Shown here: in pieces, positions 42,130-50,724 of the stretch
Numbering within the stretch: position 1 is the first letter of the stretch
How the letters are laid out: each line of letters starts with the position of its first letter
From: CAYNHQ01 sp964397255
Lineage (GTDB): Bacteria > Bdellovibrionota_G > JALEGL01 > DATDPG01
Assembly: GCA_964397255.1 (NCBI GenBank)
Contig: CAYNHQ010000005.1
Location: 137,204 to 201,203, forward strand
Reading direction: 5' to 3'
Length of the DNA: 64,000 bases
The notes under the pieces: generated by a model
What the model saw: the letters and a program-made list of their open reading frames with translations, nothing else
Told to the model about the DNA's origin: nothing
Databases searched by the model: none
Program-made: the position numbers and the translations under genes

Positions 42130-43307
42130 TTGGCAAACAGGTTAGCGTAAGCTTTTCTCATAGGTATGCGACCCCCATGGTCTTCCATCCACTTTCTTCC
42201 TCGCGCTCCCATTTCAAGCGTTTGTCCCCGATTTGACGCCAGTTGCCGAATCGCTTCCGTCACCGCCTTTCCCAGAGGTGGAACCAAGAGACCGCAATGT
42301 GAGTCCTTCGTAATTTGCGCGATATCAGAATCTTCCGACACGTTGGCCAATATGGCCCGACCAACCGCCATAGCGCCATAAATTTTGCTCGGAACAATGG
42401 CTCCTGTGAGCGAAGGCTTGAGTGAAACATAATGAACATCCGCCGCGCTGAGCGATTCTGCGAGACCTTCAGAGGGCTGATACGGGAGGAAACGAACATT
42501 GCTCAATTTGCGTCGCTCTGCTTCGCGCTCCAACTCTTCTTTTCGTTTTCCGTCGCCGACCATGAGATACAGGATGGTCGAATCCGATAAGGTTTCGGCG
42601 GCGGCGTCGAAAAGGGTTTCAAAATCTTGGGATAGTCCCAAGTTACCCGAGTGCATCACCACGAATTGAGAGGAATCAATTCCATGCTTCTTTCTAAAAG
42701 TCTTGCCTGAACAAGGCCTTAATTCGTCGAGGTCTTGCCAATTTGGAATCACCGACACCTGGCCTACTCGCGCCCCCTTCGCATAAAGGCGCTTTTCCAT
42801 GTCCGTTCCGATGGCCACGACATGGGTAGCATTCCGAATCACATTTTCCATCATCCGCCTTAACAGCATTACAATCATTTTTGAGTCAAATCTTTTCATC
42901 CCAATTAGAACTTCGGGGTAAAGATCTTGCGAAACAAAGATGAATTTTCCTCCGCTTATTTTCTTGATGATTGTTGCCACTGCGCTAATGAGAGGCGGGT
43001 CACTCCAAGAAACGATGACATCGTACTTAGGCAGTGTCAGAGACCGGAAAAACGCATAGCCGAGAAAAAGAAAATAATTAAAGAGACGTACAAATAAATT
43101 TGAGCGTGAAAAGGGAAGCAAGGGTGCGCGGTGAACCCGCACATTCGATCTCCAGATTGGCGAATTGGACTCGGGATCGTATGTGGGCTCACCGCAGACA
43201 ATTGTGATGTCGTGATCATGGGAGATGTCTTCCACCCACTGGCCCAGAAGAATGGCAGTAGCTGATCGATCGGGTGGGAAATACTGGTTGAGCACGAGAA
43301 GATTCAC
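42120..43307 (-). CDS. WbuB-type glycosyltransferase family 4
   Basis: A 395-residue GT-B enzyme. Its N-terminus LLVLNQYFPPDRSATAILLG and the segment FIFVSQDLYPEVLIGMKRFD are typical of the WbuB/WecH-like transferases that add the second sugar. The donor half has FVVMHSGNLGLSQDFETLFD, LYLMVGDGKRKEELE and VSLKPSLTGAIVPSKIYGAMAVG. The start is GTG 43307. The gene is divergent from the Trm112-like gene and marks the right border of the polysaccharide region. Confidence 0.85.
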   Translation of the reverse strand: MNLLVLNQYFPPDRSATAILLGQWVEDISHDHDITIVCGEPTYDPESNSPIWRSNVRVHRAPLLPFSRSNLFVRLFNYFLFLGYAFFRSLTLPKYDVIVSWSDPPLISAVATIIKKISGGKFIFVSQDLYPEVLIGMKRFDSKMIVMLLRRMMENVIRNATHVVAIGTDMEKRLYAKGARVGQVSVIPNWQDLDELRPCSGKTFRKKHGIDSSQFVVMHSGNLGLSQDFETLFDAAAETLSDSTILYLMVGDGKRKEELEREAERRKLSNVRFLPYQPSEGLAESLSAADVHYVSLKPSLTGAIVPSKIYGAMAVGRAILANVSEDSDIAQITKDSHCGLLVPPLGKAVTEAIRQLASNRGQTLEMGARGRKWMEDHGGRIPMRKAYANLFAKCA

Positions 43308-43331
43308 GATCGATAAAGATGATACCCGGCG

Positions 43332-43360
43332 TTGGCAGAGATGCTATTCCGAGGTAATCT
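43332..43360 (+). promoter_or_regulatory. Leaderless promoter of the Trm112-AcpS-YicC-Gmk operon
   Basis: TTGGCA at 43332-43337, a 17-base spacer and TAATCT at 43355-43360, ending exactly 7 bases before the ATG at 43368. This is one of the best examples in the window and it decides the start of the downstream gene. Confidence 0.55.
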
Positions 43361-43367
43361 CCCGGCC

Positions 43368-43547
43368 ATGGTTGCTAAAGAGCTGCTCGACATTTTGGTC
43401 TGCCCGAAATGCAAAGGAGATCTTCGCTACCGGGAAAATCTTCCCTCGCTCGATTGCCTGGTGTGTCGTCTTCGATATTCGATTCGAGATGATATTCCGG
43501 TGATGTTGATCGAGGAGGCGACCTCCCTTTCGGCATCGGACCGCTGA
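43368..43547 (+). CDS. Trm112 family zinc-ribbon protein (YcaR-like)
   Basis: A 59-residue protein with the Trm112/YcaR pattern: KELLDILVCPKCKGDL and a second pair in DCLVCRLRYSIRDDIPVML. C12, C15, C30 and C33 can bind one zinc. Trm112 activates several methyltransferases in eukaryotes and archaea; the bacterial role is less defined. ATG 43368 agrees with both the family start and a promoter 7 bases upstream. A longer reading from 43332 would use the promoter itself as coding sequence. acpS begins 5 bases after the stop. Confidence 0.85.
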   Translation: MVAKELLDILVCPKCKGDLRYRENLPSLDCLVCRLRYSIRDDIPVMLIEEATSLSASDR

Positions 43548-43552
43548 CACAG

Positions 43553-43936
43553 GTGAGGGTGGTCGGCATAGGAATTGATTTAGAAGAAGTTCTCCGATTT
43601 CGTCGAAGACCGTTTTCAAAAAATACACGCTTTTATCGCCGTCTTTTTTCCGACATCGAAATTCATTACTGCCTGTCGTTTGCCGATCCCGCGCCACATT
43701 TTGCCGCGCGCTTTTGTGCGAAAGAAGCGCTGGTAAAAGCCTCTCACAATGTCTTTGCGATGCGGCTTTTCGATGTACAAGTGCAGAACCAAAAAAATGG
43801 AGCTCCCCTATTGTGCCCATGGGCGAAACGAAAGGAGGTACTCCGCTTTTTTAAAACTCATGAGGCCTACTTGTCGCTAAGCCATACGGATTCTTTCGGT
43901 TTAGCGTTTGTTGTGGTTACAAAGAAACGGAAGTAG
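43553..43936 (+). CDS. acpS: Holo-[acyl-carrier-protein] synthase
   Basis: A 127-residue 4'-phosphopantetheinyl transferase. The metal-binding Asp is D9 in VGIGIDLEEVLRF, and the catalytic helix is FAARFCAKEALVKA (~51-64) with the Glu/Lys of KEA. LSLSHTDSFGLAFVVV is the C-terminal family strand with SHT. It transfers phosphopantetheine from CoA to acyl-carrier protein. The start is GTG 43553, the GTG two codons later being an alternative. Part of a compact operon with Trm112, YicC and Gmk. Confidence 0.92.
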   Translation: MRVVGIGIDLEEVLRFRRRPFSKNTRFYRRLFSDIEIHYCLSFADPAPHFAARFCAKEALVKASHNVFAMRLFDVQVQNQKNGAPLLCPWAKRKEVLRFFKTHEAYLSLSHTDSFGLAFVVVTKKRK

Positions 43937-43945
43937 AGAAGGACC

Positions 43946-44818
43946 ATGGCGTTATCGATGACGGGATTTGGAAGGGGGGTTGTTAAAAAGGGCGAGATAA
44001 ATTTTGTCGTGGAAGTGCGCTCGCTCAATAATCGCTTTTGTGAAGTTCACATACATGCGCCGAAGGGCTTCTTGGAAATCGAATATCATCTTACGACGCG
44101 GCTTCGGGAGACCTTTGATCGGGGGAAATTTGATGTGGTGCTTCGGGCGGAACACCATCGAGGAGCAAAAGGGGACACTGCGGAAGATGAAAAGTTAGTT
44201 TCCCGGTGGAAAAAGCTGGAGAGGATTCGGAAGAAACTAAAAATCGAAAAGTCCGTTCCTCTCGAAGCAGTTCTTACGATTCCTTCTTCAAGCAATGGGC
44301 AGGAATTGATTCCCGACCCGAATTCCTCCAAATATTTTTTGAAAGCGGCGAACGAGGCTTTTCGCCGCCTTGAAATCTTGCGTGCGGGAGAAGGGAAGGC
44401 TCTTGTCGCAGATATTTCAAAGAGAGTCTTCGCGATTGGCAAGGTCGTTGACCGGATCGAGCGCGCGGCATTGGCGGGGCGTCCCGAACGTCTCACGCGC
44501 ATGCGTGAGCGTATCACCGAATTGATTCATCCCGAAAATATGGATCGCAATCGTATGGAAACCGAACTCGCGCTCTTAGTGGAGCGGGGTGATGTAACGG
44601 AAGAAATCGTGCGATTGAAAAGCCATCTCAAGCGTCTCGAGAAATTTCTCATAAGCGACGGGAGTATCGGACGCAACATAGATTTCTTGCTTCAAGAAAT
44701 TCATCGCGAGACCAATACGATCGGATCCAAAGCTGCCGATCTTCAATTGACGGGGGAAGTTCTCTTTATGAAATCCGAGATCGAGAAAATTCGTGAGCAA
44801 GCCCAAAATCTCGAATAG
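43946..44818 (+). CDS. YicC family endoribonuclease
   Basis: A 290-residue protein of the YicC/YloC family. It begins SMTGFGRGVVKKGEINFVVE and contains EVRSLNNRFCEVHIHAPK, ELALLVERGDVTEEIVRL (~residues 206-223) and the C-terminal GRNIDFLLQEIHRETNTIGSK block that defines the family. E. coli YicC is an endoribonuclease acting on small RNAs; the catalytic residues lie in the C-terminal block. Gene order yicC-gmk is conserved in many bacteria. The last 26 bases overlap gmk. Confidence 0.92.
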   Translation: MALSMTGFGRGVVKKGEINFVVEVRSLNNRFCEVHIHAPKGFLEIEYHLTTRLRETFDRGKFDVVLRAEHHRGAKGDTAEDEKLVSRWKKLERIRKKLKIEKSVPLEAVLTIPSSSNGQELIPDPNSSKYFLKAANEAFRRLEILRAGEGKALVADISKRVFAIGKVVDRIERAALAGRPERLTRMRERITELIHPENMDRNRMETELALLVERGDVTEEIVRLKSHLKRLEKFLISDGSIGRNIDFLLQEIHRETNTIGSKAADLQLTGEVLFMKSEIEKIREQAQNLE

Positions 44819-45389
44819 CGGAAATCTTTTTGTCGTCTCGGCGCCGTCCGGCGCGGGAAAAACCACGGTCGTTCGGCGGCTTCTCAAGCGCGATCGAAAA
44901 CTGCGCCGAACGGTTTCCCACACGACGCGCTCACCACGGCCAGGAGAGAGAAATGGTAGGGAATACTTCTTTGTTTCGAAAACCGCGTTTCGTCGACTGA
45001 TTCGACAAAGGGGATTTGTCGAGTGGGCCAAAGTGTACGGCAACTATTATGGAACTTCGAAGTCGACCATTCGGAACTGTCTCTCAAAAGGCCATGATGT
45101 GGTTTTGATTATTGAACAAAAAGGAGCCCGCGCGATCCGGCGGCAGTTTAAAAACGCGGTTTTTATCCTGGTTCTTCCTCCCCGCCTTAACGACTTAAAA
45201 CAACGGATGACCAAGCGTCGTGGGACCCCGGCATCGGAACTTGTCAAGCGCTTGCGCGCAGCTCGGCGCGAAATTTCTTCCATGCGTTGGTACACGCATA
45301 CCGTGATCAACGATCGGATTCCTAAGGCGGTCGCGTCTTTGGCGAAAATCATTCAGTCCGAACGCGAAATAAAAAATCGGATCCGCTAG
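44793..45389 (+). CDS. gmk: Guanylate kinase
   Basis: A 198-residue P-loop kinase: Walker A SAPSGAGKTTVVRRLL (~residues 16-31), GMP-binding SHTTRSPRPGERNGREY (~42-58) and FVEWAKVYGNYYGTSKS (~75-91). It phosphorylates GMP to GDP. Where most homologues have IDxQGA, this protein has IEQKGA (Asp to Glu), a modest change. The start is GTG 44793 inside yicC, so translation is coupled. rpoZ, which usually follows gmk, is 1.4 kb away behind an opposite-strand gene. Confidence 0.93.
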   Translation: MSKPKISNSGNLFVVSAPSGAGKTTVVRRLLKRDRKLRRTVSHTTRSPRPGERNGREYFFVSKTAFRRLIRQRGFVEWAKVYGNYYGTSKSTIRNCLSKGHDVVLIIEQKGARAIRRQFKNAVFILVLPPRLNDLKQRMTKRRGTPASELVKRLRAARREISSMRWYTHTVINDRIPKAVASLAKIIQSEREIKNRIR

Positions 45390-45413
45390 GGCTGATCAAT
45401 GAAACTGATAAAA

Positions 45414-46727
45414 TTATCGTTCCTGCGAGACGTCGATTTTTCCTAGTTCCGAAGGCTCTCCTCGAGCTTTCAATACCCCCGCAGCCATGCCTTTGGGAAT
45501 GATGACGAAAACGTGGCAGGTTTCTTGGACCTGTGTACACGTGATGTCCATATTTGATCTAAGCCCCTCGAGGAATTCCGAAGCGGGAGCAAATTTCCCC
45601 GATTCATCCCAAATACGAAATACGGGCGGGGTTTCAGCAAGAAGAGAAAAATCTCTATCGGGAAAAAGATGGTCGACTAACGCTATAGTAATAATTGCGG
45701 CCGTTCCAGCTAGAAGTCCAGAAGCTATACCCATCTTCCCGCCCTCGATCCATCCGGTTTTTTTCAATTGTTGCTCCCACATACCCACGCCCACATCCTC
45801 ACGAAACAGGTTTGCCGCGCTCCGTGCTTCCGGATGAACCACATTTGTAAGATCGTAAATCGCTCGTGGATTTCCCCAGTCATAAATAAGAGAAATGGCG
45901 TCTGATGGATTTAATTGAAATTCAAGTAAGTTTTTGTAATTGGATAGCAGGAGTTTCTCCATCTTTTGCCACAGAGAGGGATCCTCTGGCAAAAACGGTG
46001 TTGAAGGAAAGTAGGGCAAACCCGGGACAACTTGGTCGAGTTTCCGGACGAGATAGTCCATTCTTCTTCCAGTAGTAGTAGGGCTTCTTGAAATAAACGT
46101 GTTGATCTCCTGTGCGACGCTTTGCTTAATAAGCTTCAATCGTTCAAAAGGATCGACAGGGATGGGAAGAGGTCCCGCAGGAGAATCTCCCATGAGAAGC
46201 AGCCCCCCAATATCCCTTTTTTTTAGGGTTTTAGACACTTGCGAATAAGCCACCAAGTTATTCGAGAGAGGGCTCAACTTTTCTTGAAGGAAGAGTCGAT
46301 CCGGATAATCCTCCAGATCGAAAAGCGCATCAAGCAGGCGGCCAGTGTCGCGCCAATTTTGTCTCTTCGTTTTCAGGACATAAACTCCCGTTCCTGGACC
46401 TGTGAGAAGAGCCCCTGCTTTAAGAAGTCGATTTCCGTTTTGGAGATCCTGTTGCCGGCGCGTGAGAGATTCGGCAGTCGCTAAAGATTCCACTTTCTTC
46501 TTTTGCAAGAGGGAAGTCATTTGATAGCGAATTTGCGTCAATGTTCCTTCACTTAGAACGACTGCAACGGGATAGGGTCGTTCCGAAGATTCGTTGATCA
46601 GCTCGCTTAACTTTCTTCCTCCCTCGTGCAGGACCACCTCAATTTCCGAATGGGTGGGAGACCAAGCAAACGATGGAATGGCGGAAAGAAGAAAAACGCC
46701 CGCAATGATTCGCCAACTCAATGGCAT
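45414..46727 (-). CDS. Unrecognised exported protein between gmk and rpoZ
   Basis: A 437-residue protein with a signal peptide (IIAGVFLLSAIPSFAWS, cleavage near residue 22). The mature part is mostly helical (QLIRYQM-like helices, KKKVESLATAESLTRRQQD). A hydrophobic segment near residues 345-368 (MGIASGLLAGTAAIITIALV) may anchor it. A C-terminal domain follows with one Cys pair (ITCTQVQETCHVFVI). I recognise no family. The promoter is TTGACG, 18 bases, TATAAG, 6 bases before ATG 46727, so its mRNA should be leaderless. It is divergent from rpoZ. Confidence 0.55.
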   Translation of the reverse strand: MPLSWRIIAGVFLLSAIPSFAWSPTHSEIEVVLHEGGRKLSELINESSERPYPVAVVLSEGTLTQIRYQMTSLLQKKKVESLATAESLTRRQQDLQNGNRLLKAGALLTGPGTGVYVLKTKRQNWRDTGRLLDALFDLEDYPDRLFLQEKLSPLSNNLVAYSQVSKTLKKRDIGGLLLMGDSPAGPLPIPVDPFERLKLIKQSVAQEINTFISRSPTTTGRRMDYLVRKLDQVVPGLPYFPSTPFLPEDPSLWQKMEKLLLSNYKNLLEFQLNPSDAISLIYDWGNPRAIYDLTNVVHPEARSAANLFREDVGVGMWEQQLKKTGWIEGGKMGIASGLLAGTAAIITIALVDHLFPDRDFSLLAETPPVFRIWDESGKFAPASEFLEGLRSNMDITCTQVQETCHVFVIIPKGMAAGVLKARGEPSELGKIDVSQER

Positions 46728-46733
46728 AGGGGC

Positions 46734-46763
46734 CTTATAATGGAAGCTAACTTACTGCGTCAA
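46734..46763 (-). promoter_or_regulatory. Leaderless promoter of the exported-protein gene at 45414-46727
   Basis: On the minus strand TTGACG (46763-46758), an 18-base spacer and TATAAG (46739-46734), with 6 bases (gcccct) before the ATG. Both hexamers are close to consensus. Confidence 0.5.
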
Positions 46764-46786
46764 TACAAAAAACCCTCGAAACTGAC

Positions 46787-46816
46787 TTGACAGTAGCCTG
46801 TCACTACCGGTATCAA
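46787..46816 (+). promoter_or_regulatory. Promoter of rpoZ
   Basis: A perfect -35 TTGACA at 46787-46792, an 18-base spacer and TATCAA at 46811-46816, 10 bases before the rpoZ ATG at 46827. The leader would be only a few bases long, and no ribosome site is present. Confidence 0.55.
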
Positions 46817-46826
46817 CACCCACCCT

Positions 46827-47048
46827 ATGGCAAGGATCACAATTGAAGATTGTCTCAAGCAGGTGGAAAATCGTTTTGCTCTCGTACACTTGGCGGCGGA
46901 AAGAGCACGGCAACTTGTAAAAGGTTCTGCCCCATTGGTCCGATCGAAAAATAAATTTATCATCACTTCCCTTCGCGAAGTCGCGGCGAAAAAAGTCACT
47001 TTTGCCCGCACGCTCAACGAACGGGAAATAAAGACCATTCAACATTAG
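46827..47048 (+). CDS. rpoZ: DNA-directed RNA polymerase omega subunit
   Basis: A 73-residue protein that matches omega from its first residues: MARITIEDCLKQVENRFALV, then AAERARQLVKG (the universally conserved helix that holds the beta-prime C-terminus) and KFIITSLREVAAKKV. Omega assists assembly of RNA polymerase and binds ppGpp in proteobacteria. It has its own strong promoter 10 bases upstream. A Ser/Thr kinase gene follows after 11 bases, so both may be co-expressed. Confidence 0.93.
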   Translation: MARITIEDCLKQVENRFALVHLAAERARQLVKGSAPLVRSKNKFIITSLREVAAKKVTFARTLNEREIKTIQH

Positions 47049-47059
47049 AATACCAACGG

Positions 47060-48052
47060 GTGCAGCCCCGCTTTGGGAAATATTTCATCGATGAACGTGT
47101 CGCTGTTGGCGGTATGGCGGAGATTTTTCGCGCGCACACTTCCTCGAAAAAAATAGTCGCAATTAAAAAAATTCTTCCTGTCCATTCCAGTAATGAGAAA
47201 TTTATTCATATGTTTCTGGATGAAGCGCGCATCGTAGCGCCTTTAGATCACCCCAACATTGTTCAGACGTTGGATTTTGGAAAGATCGATCAGACTTATT
47301 TCCTCGCTATGGAGTGGATTGACGGAAAAGCACTGTCCACGGTCGTGCGTCAGCAAATCGAATCAAATATGCAATTTCCAATTCCAGTTGCACTGGTTGT
47401 CGCTCTCGACGTGTGCGAAGGGCTAGGTTATGCCCACAGCCGAAGCGATGCTTTTGGGCGTCCGCTAGGAATTGTCCATCGGGATATCAGCCCTCCGAAT
47501 ATTTTGATCACCCGCAATGCAATCGCCAAAATTGCAGACTTCGGAATTGCCGCCGCCGAAGGGCGCACCACGCAAACTCGACCGGGTGTGATCCGGGGAA
47601 AATTTAGTTATATGTCACCGGAACAAAGCAAAGGTGGAGCGCTTGATGGGCGCTCGGATTTATTTAGCATTGGAATAATTTTATACGAACTCTTGACCTC
47701 ACAACGTCTTTTTTTTAAAGAATCCGAGGCCGATACCATACTTGCTGTACGCGAAGGCAAAATTCCATCGATCGATTCCTTCCGGTCGGATGTGTCTGGA
47801 TCTCTTCGCCGTCTCATCCGAAAAGCACTCGCAGTCCTACCCAAGAAAAGATTTGCCGCCGCGGAGGAAATGGCTGAAGCGATACGCGATATTTTGCGAT
47901 ACGAATATCCGACCACCTCCCGCCTCAACGTGACCCAATTTCTGTCTTCGCTATTTCCCGATGAACCCTTCGAAGGGAATGATTTTCCTCTTGTCCAGTC
48001 ACGGAGGCCCAATTGGCGAACTCGGTTAGCACGATTATTTGATTCGCGTTGA
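47060..48052 (+). CDS. Hanks-type serine/threonine protein kinase
   Basis: A 330-residue cytoplasmic kinase. It has a glycine loop VAVGGMAEIFRA (~14-25), ATP-binding K36 (VAIKKI) with its salt-bridge partner E55 (LDEAR), catalytic HRDISPPN (140-147, D142), DFG at 160-162 and the activation-segment end YMSPEQS. The kinase domain ends near residue 290 and a short tail without membrane helix follows. The lineage of such kinases is rich in Myxococcota-type bacteria. The start is GTG 47060. The substrate is unknown; the PP2C-like protein at 1168 could reverse its action. Confidence 0.9.
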   Translation: MQPRFGKYFIDERVAVGGMAEIFRAHTSSKKIVAIKKILPVHSSNEKFIHMFLDEARIVAPLDHPNIVQTLDFGKIDQTYFLAMEWIDGKALSTVVRQQIESNMQFPIPVALVVALDVCEGLGYAHSRSDAFGRPLGIVHRDISPPNILITRNAIAKIADFGIAAAEGRTTQTRPGVIRGKFSYMSPEQSKGGALDGRSDLFSIGIILYELLTSQRLFFKESEADTILAVREGKIPSIDSFRSDVSGSLRRLIRKALAVLPKKRFAAAEEMAEAIRDILRYEYPTTSRLNVTQFLSSLFPDEPFEGNDFPLVQSRRPNWRTRLARLFDSR

Positions 48053-48056
48053 AGGC

Positions 48057-48085
48057 TTGCCACTTCGTTAGAGTTTGGATAGACC
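48057..48085 (+). promoter_or_regulatory. Candidate leaderless promoter of the small gene before pgk
   Basis: TTGCCA at 48057-48062, a 17-base spacer and TAGACC at 48080-48085, ending 7 bases before ATG 48093. The -10 is weak but the geometry matches the other leaderless promoters. Confidence 0.3.
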
Positions 48086-48092
48086 GAGCAGA

Positions 48093-48368
48093 ATGCCAAG
48101 TAATGAAAAAATGGAAGGAATCGAAACAAAGCATGTGGAGATATTTCTGAAGACACCGCTCTTTCGTTTCCGCTATTCGGCGGGAAGTGAAGAGCGAGAA
48201 TTGATGGAAAACGCCGTTCGCATTTCTGGGAAAGTGATGCGTGAAAGCTCTGCCGGACTCCTCGTGAAAGTCGACATGATCAGTAACATGCGCCAAAAAG
48301 AGAACGACCTGCCGTTTGAACGCATTTTTTTACCCTTCGATAAGATCGACTTCATAGTTATCGACTAA
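48093..48368 (+). CDS. Small unrecognised protein upstream of pgk
   Basis: A 91-residue cytoplasmic protein, mixed charged and beta-rich: a basic-to-acidic N-terminus, FLKTPLFRFRYSAGSEEREL, a central VRISGKVMRESSAGLLVKVD and an end FERIFLPFDKIDFIVID. The alternation of short strands suggests a small beta-barrel, perhaps an OB- or Sm-like binder, but I recognise no family. Pgk starts 11 bases after its stop, so it belongs to the pgk-tpiA-secG unit. ATG 48093 is supported by a promoter 7 bases upstream; ATG 48111 is the alternative. Confidence 0.5.
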   Translation: MPSNEKMEGIETKHVEIFLKTPLFRFRYSAGSEERELMENAVRISGKVMRESSAGLLVKVDMISNMRQKENDLPFERIFLPFDKIDFIVID

Positions 48369-48379
48369 AGGAAGAAATT

Positions 48380-49585
48380 ATGTCGATCGCTTGGGGAAAA
48401 AAGAAGATTCTTGGAATTCATGAAATCTCGGTCGAGGGGAAAACGGTTTTTTGTCGGGTGGACTTCAATGCTCCGATCGAAGATGGAAAAGTTTCCGATG
48501 ATACCCGCCTTCGTGCATCTCTTCCGACGATCGATTTTCTGGTGAAGAAAGGCGCGAAAGTAGTGCTTGCGTCTCATCTCGGTCGACCCAAAGGAAAAGC
48601 GGAACCAAAATATTCCCTTCTACCGGTGGCCGAATGCCTGGCCGAATTGACGAAGAGAGAAGTTCTTTTGCCGGACGATTGCGTGGGTACCGGCGTTCGT
48701 CGGATACTTTCCACGCGGAAACCGGAAGCTCTCGTACTACTTGAAAATCTTCGATTTCACGCCGCCGAAGAAAAAAACGACATCGGATTTGCCAGAGAAC
48801 TCCAGGTGGGAATGGATGTCTATGTGTCGGATGCGTTCGGTTCTCTTCACCGGGCGCATGCAAGCACCGATGCTCTTCCTCGTCTTTTTACCGAGCGCGC
48901 AGCGGGGGAACTGGTGGAGAAGGAGCTCCAGGCCCTTGTTCCACTCCTCGAATCTCCGATGCATCCTTACGCTGTCATTCTCGGCGGGGCGAAAGTCTCC
49001 GATAAAATTAAAATCATCGGTCAACTCCTTCGAAAGGTCGATTCGCTTTTGATCGGAGGTGCGATGGTCTTTACCTTCCTAAAGGTATTGGGTCATCGCG
49101 TGGGAAACTCTCTTGTCGAGGAAGCTTCACTATCCCAAGCCGAGCAAATTCTTTCTCAAGCCAGGAGCCGAAATGTTCGCGTGGTCTTGCCGATCGATTT
49201 TCGTCTCGGTCGATCCGTAGATCAACCGGGGGAGGAAAAAATTTCAGATGGTGTAGATATCCCAGAGGGCTTTATGGGACTTGATATTGGCCCCAAAAGT
49301 GTAGAGCTTTTTTCAGAAAGGCTTCGAAGTGCAAAAACGATTTTTTGGAATGGTCCCCTCGGTCTTTTTGAAAAGCCTCCCTTTGATTCGGGAACAGTCG
49401 CGATTGCTCAACTTCTTGGGGAGCTCCAAGGGGCTACGCGTGTGATCGGTGGAGGAGACTCCGTTTCGGCGGTTCACCGTGCCGGCGTGGCCGAAAAAAT
49501 GACTCATGTGTCCACCGGAGGTGGCGCAACCCTTGAATTTTTAGAGGGAAAAGGTTTGCCTGGACTCGACGCCTTGGCGGTGTAG
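48380..49585 (+). CDS. pgk: Phosphoglycerate kinase
   Basis: A 401-residue glycolytic enzyme. The N-terminal domain has VFCRVDFNAPIEDGKV with the substrate-binding Arg/Asp/Asn, VVLASHLGRPKG and LLENLRFHAAEEKND. The C-terminal nucleotide domain has VILGGAKVSDKIKII, IFWNGPLGLFEKPPF and RVIGGGDSVSAVHRAGV with the ATP-loop GGGDS. It interconverts 1,3-bisphosphoglycerate and 3-phosphoglycerate with ATP formation. The ribosome site is AGGAAG. The gene order pgk-tpiA-secG is common in bacteria. Confidence 0.97.
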   Translation: MSIAWGKKKILGIHEISVEGKTVFCRVDFNAPIEDGKVSDDTRLRASLPTIDFLVKKGAKVVLASHLGRPKGKAEPKYSLLPVAECLAELTKREVLLPDDCVGTGVRRILSTRKPEALVLLENLRFHAAEEKNDIGFARELQVGMDVYVSDAFGSLHRAHASTDALPRLFTERAAGELVEKELQALVPLLESPMHPYAVILGGAKVSDKIKIIGQLLRKVDSLLIGGAMVFTFLKVLGHRVGNSLVEEASLSQAEQILSQARSRNVRVVLPIDFRLGRSVDQPGEEKISDGVDIPEGFMGLDIGPKSVELFSERLRSAKTIFWNGPLGLFEKPPFDSGTVAIAQLLGELQGATRVIGGGDSVSAVHRAGVAEKMTHVSTGGGATLEFLEGKGLPGLDALAV

Positions 49586-49608
49586 ACTCCGGCGCCCAAA
49601 GGCCACCC

Positions 49609-50364
49609 ATGCGTACTCCACTGATCATAGGGAACTGGAAAATGAACAAAACCGTTTCAGAGACGATCCGTCTTGTTACGGAACTTAAGGGCCTGCTATC
49701 TGGAAAACAAGATTGCGATATTGTGATTGCTCCCCCGTTTACATCTCTTCATCCGGCCGAAATTGCGACACAGGGGACACCGATTAAAGTCGGAGCGCAG
49801 AATCTGTTTTATGAAGAAAGCGGAGCTTACACTGGAGAAATATCCGCCCCGATGCTGATTGATTTGGGAGTGAGTTACGTGATTGTCGGGCACTCGGAAA
49901 GGCGGCAACATTTTGGTGAAACCGATGTAACCGTAAATCGAAAGGTTCGTGTGGCTCTTGAAAATGAGCTCAAGCCGGCGATCTGTATAGGGGAGACAAA
50001 GGCCGAACGCGAGGCGGGAAAGACCTTTGAGGTGGTTGAAAGGCAACTTCGTGAAGGGCTGCGAGGAGTGTCGGACCATGATGCCGAACTTATTACAATA
50101 GCTTATGAGCCCGTGTGGGCGATCGGAACCGGAGAAACAGCGACACCGGGAATTGCCCAAGAAGTACATCAATTTCTGCGCGACAAATTGGCGAACCTCT
50201 TCCGTCGCGAAACGGCACAAAACATTCGGATCATTTATGGGGGTTCCGTCACACCAGAAAATATTCGAAGTCTGATGTCTCAGAACGATATTGATGGAGT
50301 TCTGGTGGGTGGCGCGAGTCTCGATGCACGGAGTTTTGCTCAAATCATTCAATTTGGAGAATAG
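49609..50364 (+). CDS. tpiA: Triose-phosphate isomerase
   Basis: A 251-residue (beta/alpha)8 barrel. Catalytic residues are in IGNWKMNKT (Lys near residue 13), YVIVGHSERRQHFGE (His near 96) and ITIAYEPVWAIGTGETATP (Glu near 167, followed by the flexible loop). IRIIYGGSVTPEN and GVLVGGASLDA bind phosphate. It interconverts dihydroxyacetone phosphate and glyceraldehyde-3-phosphate. It lies 23 bases after pgk and 5 bases before secG. Confidence 0.97.
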   Translation: MRTPLIIGNWKMNKTVSETIRLVTELKGLLSGKQDCDIVIAPPFTSLHPAEIATQGTPIKVGAQNLFYEESGAYTGEISAPMLIDLGVSYVIVGHSERRQHFGETDVTVNRKVRVALENELKPAICIGETKAEREAGKTFEVVERQLREGLRGVSDHDAELITIAYEPVWAIGTGETATPGIAQEVHQFLRDKLANLFRRETAQNIRIIYGGSVTPENIRSLMSQNDIDGVLVGGASLDARSFAQIIQFGE

Positions 50365-50369
50365 AAGAT

Positions 50370-50702
50370 ATGATGACGTTTGTTACGGTATTGCACATTG
50401 TCGTTTGCGTTTTTCTAGCCACGATTGTTCTTCTTCAACATGGAAAGGGAGCCGACATGGGCGCCTCCTTTGGTGGAAGCGGACAAACCGTATTCGGCGC
50501 GCGAGGCGCGGCAACCCTTCTCCAAAAATTGACGGCGGCAGCGGCCATCACATTCATGATCACCAGTTTGACGCTCGCCTATATGTCGTCTCGACGATCA
50601 TCCGATAGTCTACTCAAGGGTATGGTGAAAAACGGAGCAACTCCCACGCCTACGCCCGCGATTTCCCCAATGGTTACGGTGTCACCCACGAAAAATCCGT
50701 AA
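50370..50702 (+). CDS. secG: Preprotein translocase subunit SecG
   Basis: A 110-residue membrane protein with two helices (residues ~3-20 and ~52-70) joined by the family's loop VLLQHGKGADMGASFGGSGQ and TVFGARGAATLLQKLTA. SecG supports SecYE-dependent export. The tail is longer than usual and rich in Pro and Thr (GATPTPTPAISPMVTVSPT). It is placed directly after tpiA, as in many genomes. Confidence 0.93.
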   Translation: MMTFVTVLHIVVCVFLATIVLLQHGKGADMGASFGGSGQTVFGARGAATLLQKLTAAAAITFMITSLTLAYMSSRRSSDSLLKGMVKNGATPTPTPAISPMVTVSPTKNP

Positions 50703-50724
50703 TTTTTAGAGGAGTGTTATACTC

